Below, one piece after another: positions 5,298-5,418 of a stretch of DNA of 5,418 bases; position 1 is the first letter of the stretch, and every line of letters starts with the position of its first letter. A model generated the notes under the pieces. The model was given only the letters and a program-made list of their open reading frames with translations, was not told the DNA's origin and searched no databases. A program made the translations under genes and the position numbers. This stretch comes from Pseudomonadota bacterium (GTDB taxonomy: Bacteria > Pseudomonadota > Gammaproteobacteria > Pseudomonadales > Azotimanducaceae), in assembly GCA_009936895.1 (NCBI GenBank), contig JAACDS010000152.1, positions 1 through 5,418 on the forward strand, in the 5' to 3' direction.

Positions 5298-5319
5298 CCT
5301 GGGACGCTAGCGCCCCAAG
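5298..5319 (-). promoter_or_regulatory. Hairpin directly after tuf
   Basis: CTTGGGGCG and CGTCCCAGG form nine pairs (two of them G-T) around CTAG, starting 13 bases after the tuf stop. The following sequence is CAAAATAAC, without a T run, so it is not itself an intrinsic terminator. It may protect the tuf mRNA 3' end or act with the terminator that follows. Confidence 0.45.
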
Positions 5320-5332
5320 CCATGGGTTCAAC

Positions 5333-5418
5333 CTAGTCGATGACCTTGGCGACAACGCCGGCGCCTACGGTACGGCCGCCTTCGCGGATCGCAAATCGCA
5401 GACCGTCATCCATCGCAA
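5333..5418 (-). CDS. tuf: Elongation factor Tu, last 27 residues (5' part outside window)
   Basis: EF-Tu delivers aminoacyl-tRNA to the ribosome. Only the C-terminus is present: AMDDGLRFAIREGGRTVGAG and VVAKVID before a TAG stop (5333-5335). This is the end of the third beta-barrel domain and matches E. coli EF-Tu almost exactly; the final residues Val-Ile-Asp differ from the E. coli Val-Leu-Gly ending. By position it is the copy called tufB in E. coli. It is followed by hairpins and a probable terminator, then tRNA-Trp. Confidence 0.95.
   Translation of the reverse strand, partial: AMDDGLRFAIREGGRTVGAGVVAKVID

Larger units (their letters stand above)
5136..5332 (-). other. tuf to tRNA-Trp spacer
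   Basis: This 197-base gap has no supported gene. After tuf it holds two hairpins (5298-5319 and the probable terminator at 5257-5290). Nearer the tRNA are a perfect 12-base palindrome CGCACCGGTGCG (5209-5220) and an imperfect direct repeat just before the tRNA (5137-5149 and 5154-5164). A promoter for tRNA-Trp-secE-nusG would be expected here if the terminator works, but I could not find a sigma-70 pair better than chance. Confidence 0.5.

Overview
The window is a conserved gammaproteobacterial chromosomal locus, the secE-nusG / rplKAJL-rpoB ribosomal-protein and RNA-polymerase cluster. Every gene lies on the minus strand. Read in the direction of transcription (high to low coordinates) the order is: 3' end of an elongation factor Tu gene, tRNA-Trp(CCA), secE, nusG, rplK (L11), rplA (L1), rplJ (L10), rplL (L7/L12), then the first 469 codons of rpoB, which runs off the left edge. 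The proteins resemble their E. coli and Pseudomonas counterparts closely along their length, and a tRNA-Trp between tuf and secE is a familiar gammaproteobacterial layout. The genus cannot be fixed from this sequence alone. I see no insertion sequences, phage genes, CRISPR arrays or signs of recent transfer.

Region by region: 5333-5418 is the tuf C-terminus. 5136-5332 is a spacer with two hairpins after tuf, the second looking like an intrinsic terminator. 5060-5135 is tRNA-Trp with encoded CCA. 4609-4977 is secE with a TTG start, followed after 6 bases by nusG (4069-4602). 3952-4068 is the nusG-rplK spacer, the expected place for L1 autoregulation. rplK and rplA touch (TAA directly followed by ATG). 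2499-2820 is a 322-base non-coding leader before rplJ with several stem-loops, matching the expected place of the L10 leader. rplJ and rplL are 37 bases apart. 1408-1543 separates rplL from rpoB and holds a long, strong hairpin plus a second small one, in the position where E. coli has its attenuator and RNase III site.

The genes make the translation GTPase EF-Tu, a tRNA, the SecYEG subunit SecE, the elongation factor NusG, the L11/L10/L12 stalk and L1 stalk proteins of the 50S subunit, and the beta subunit of RNA polymerase. No new biological system is evident. The points worth a second look are regulatory RNA structures (rplJ leader, rplL-rpoB hairpin), a lengthened C-terminal helix in L10 that may carry an extra L12 dimer, and non-ATG starts for secE and rplJ.
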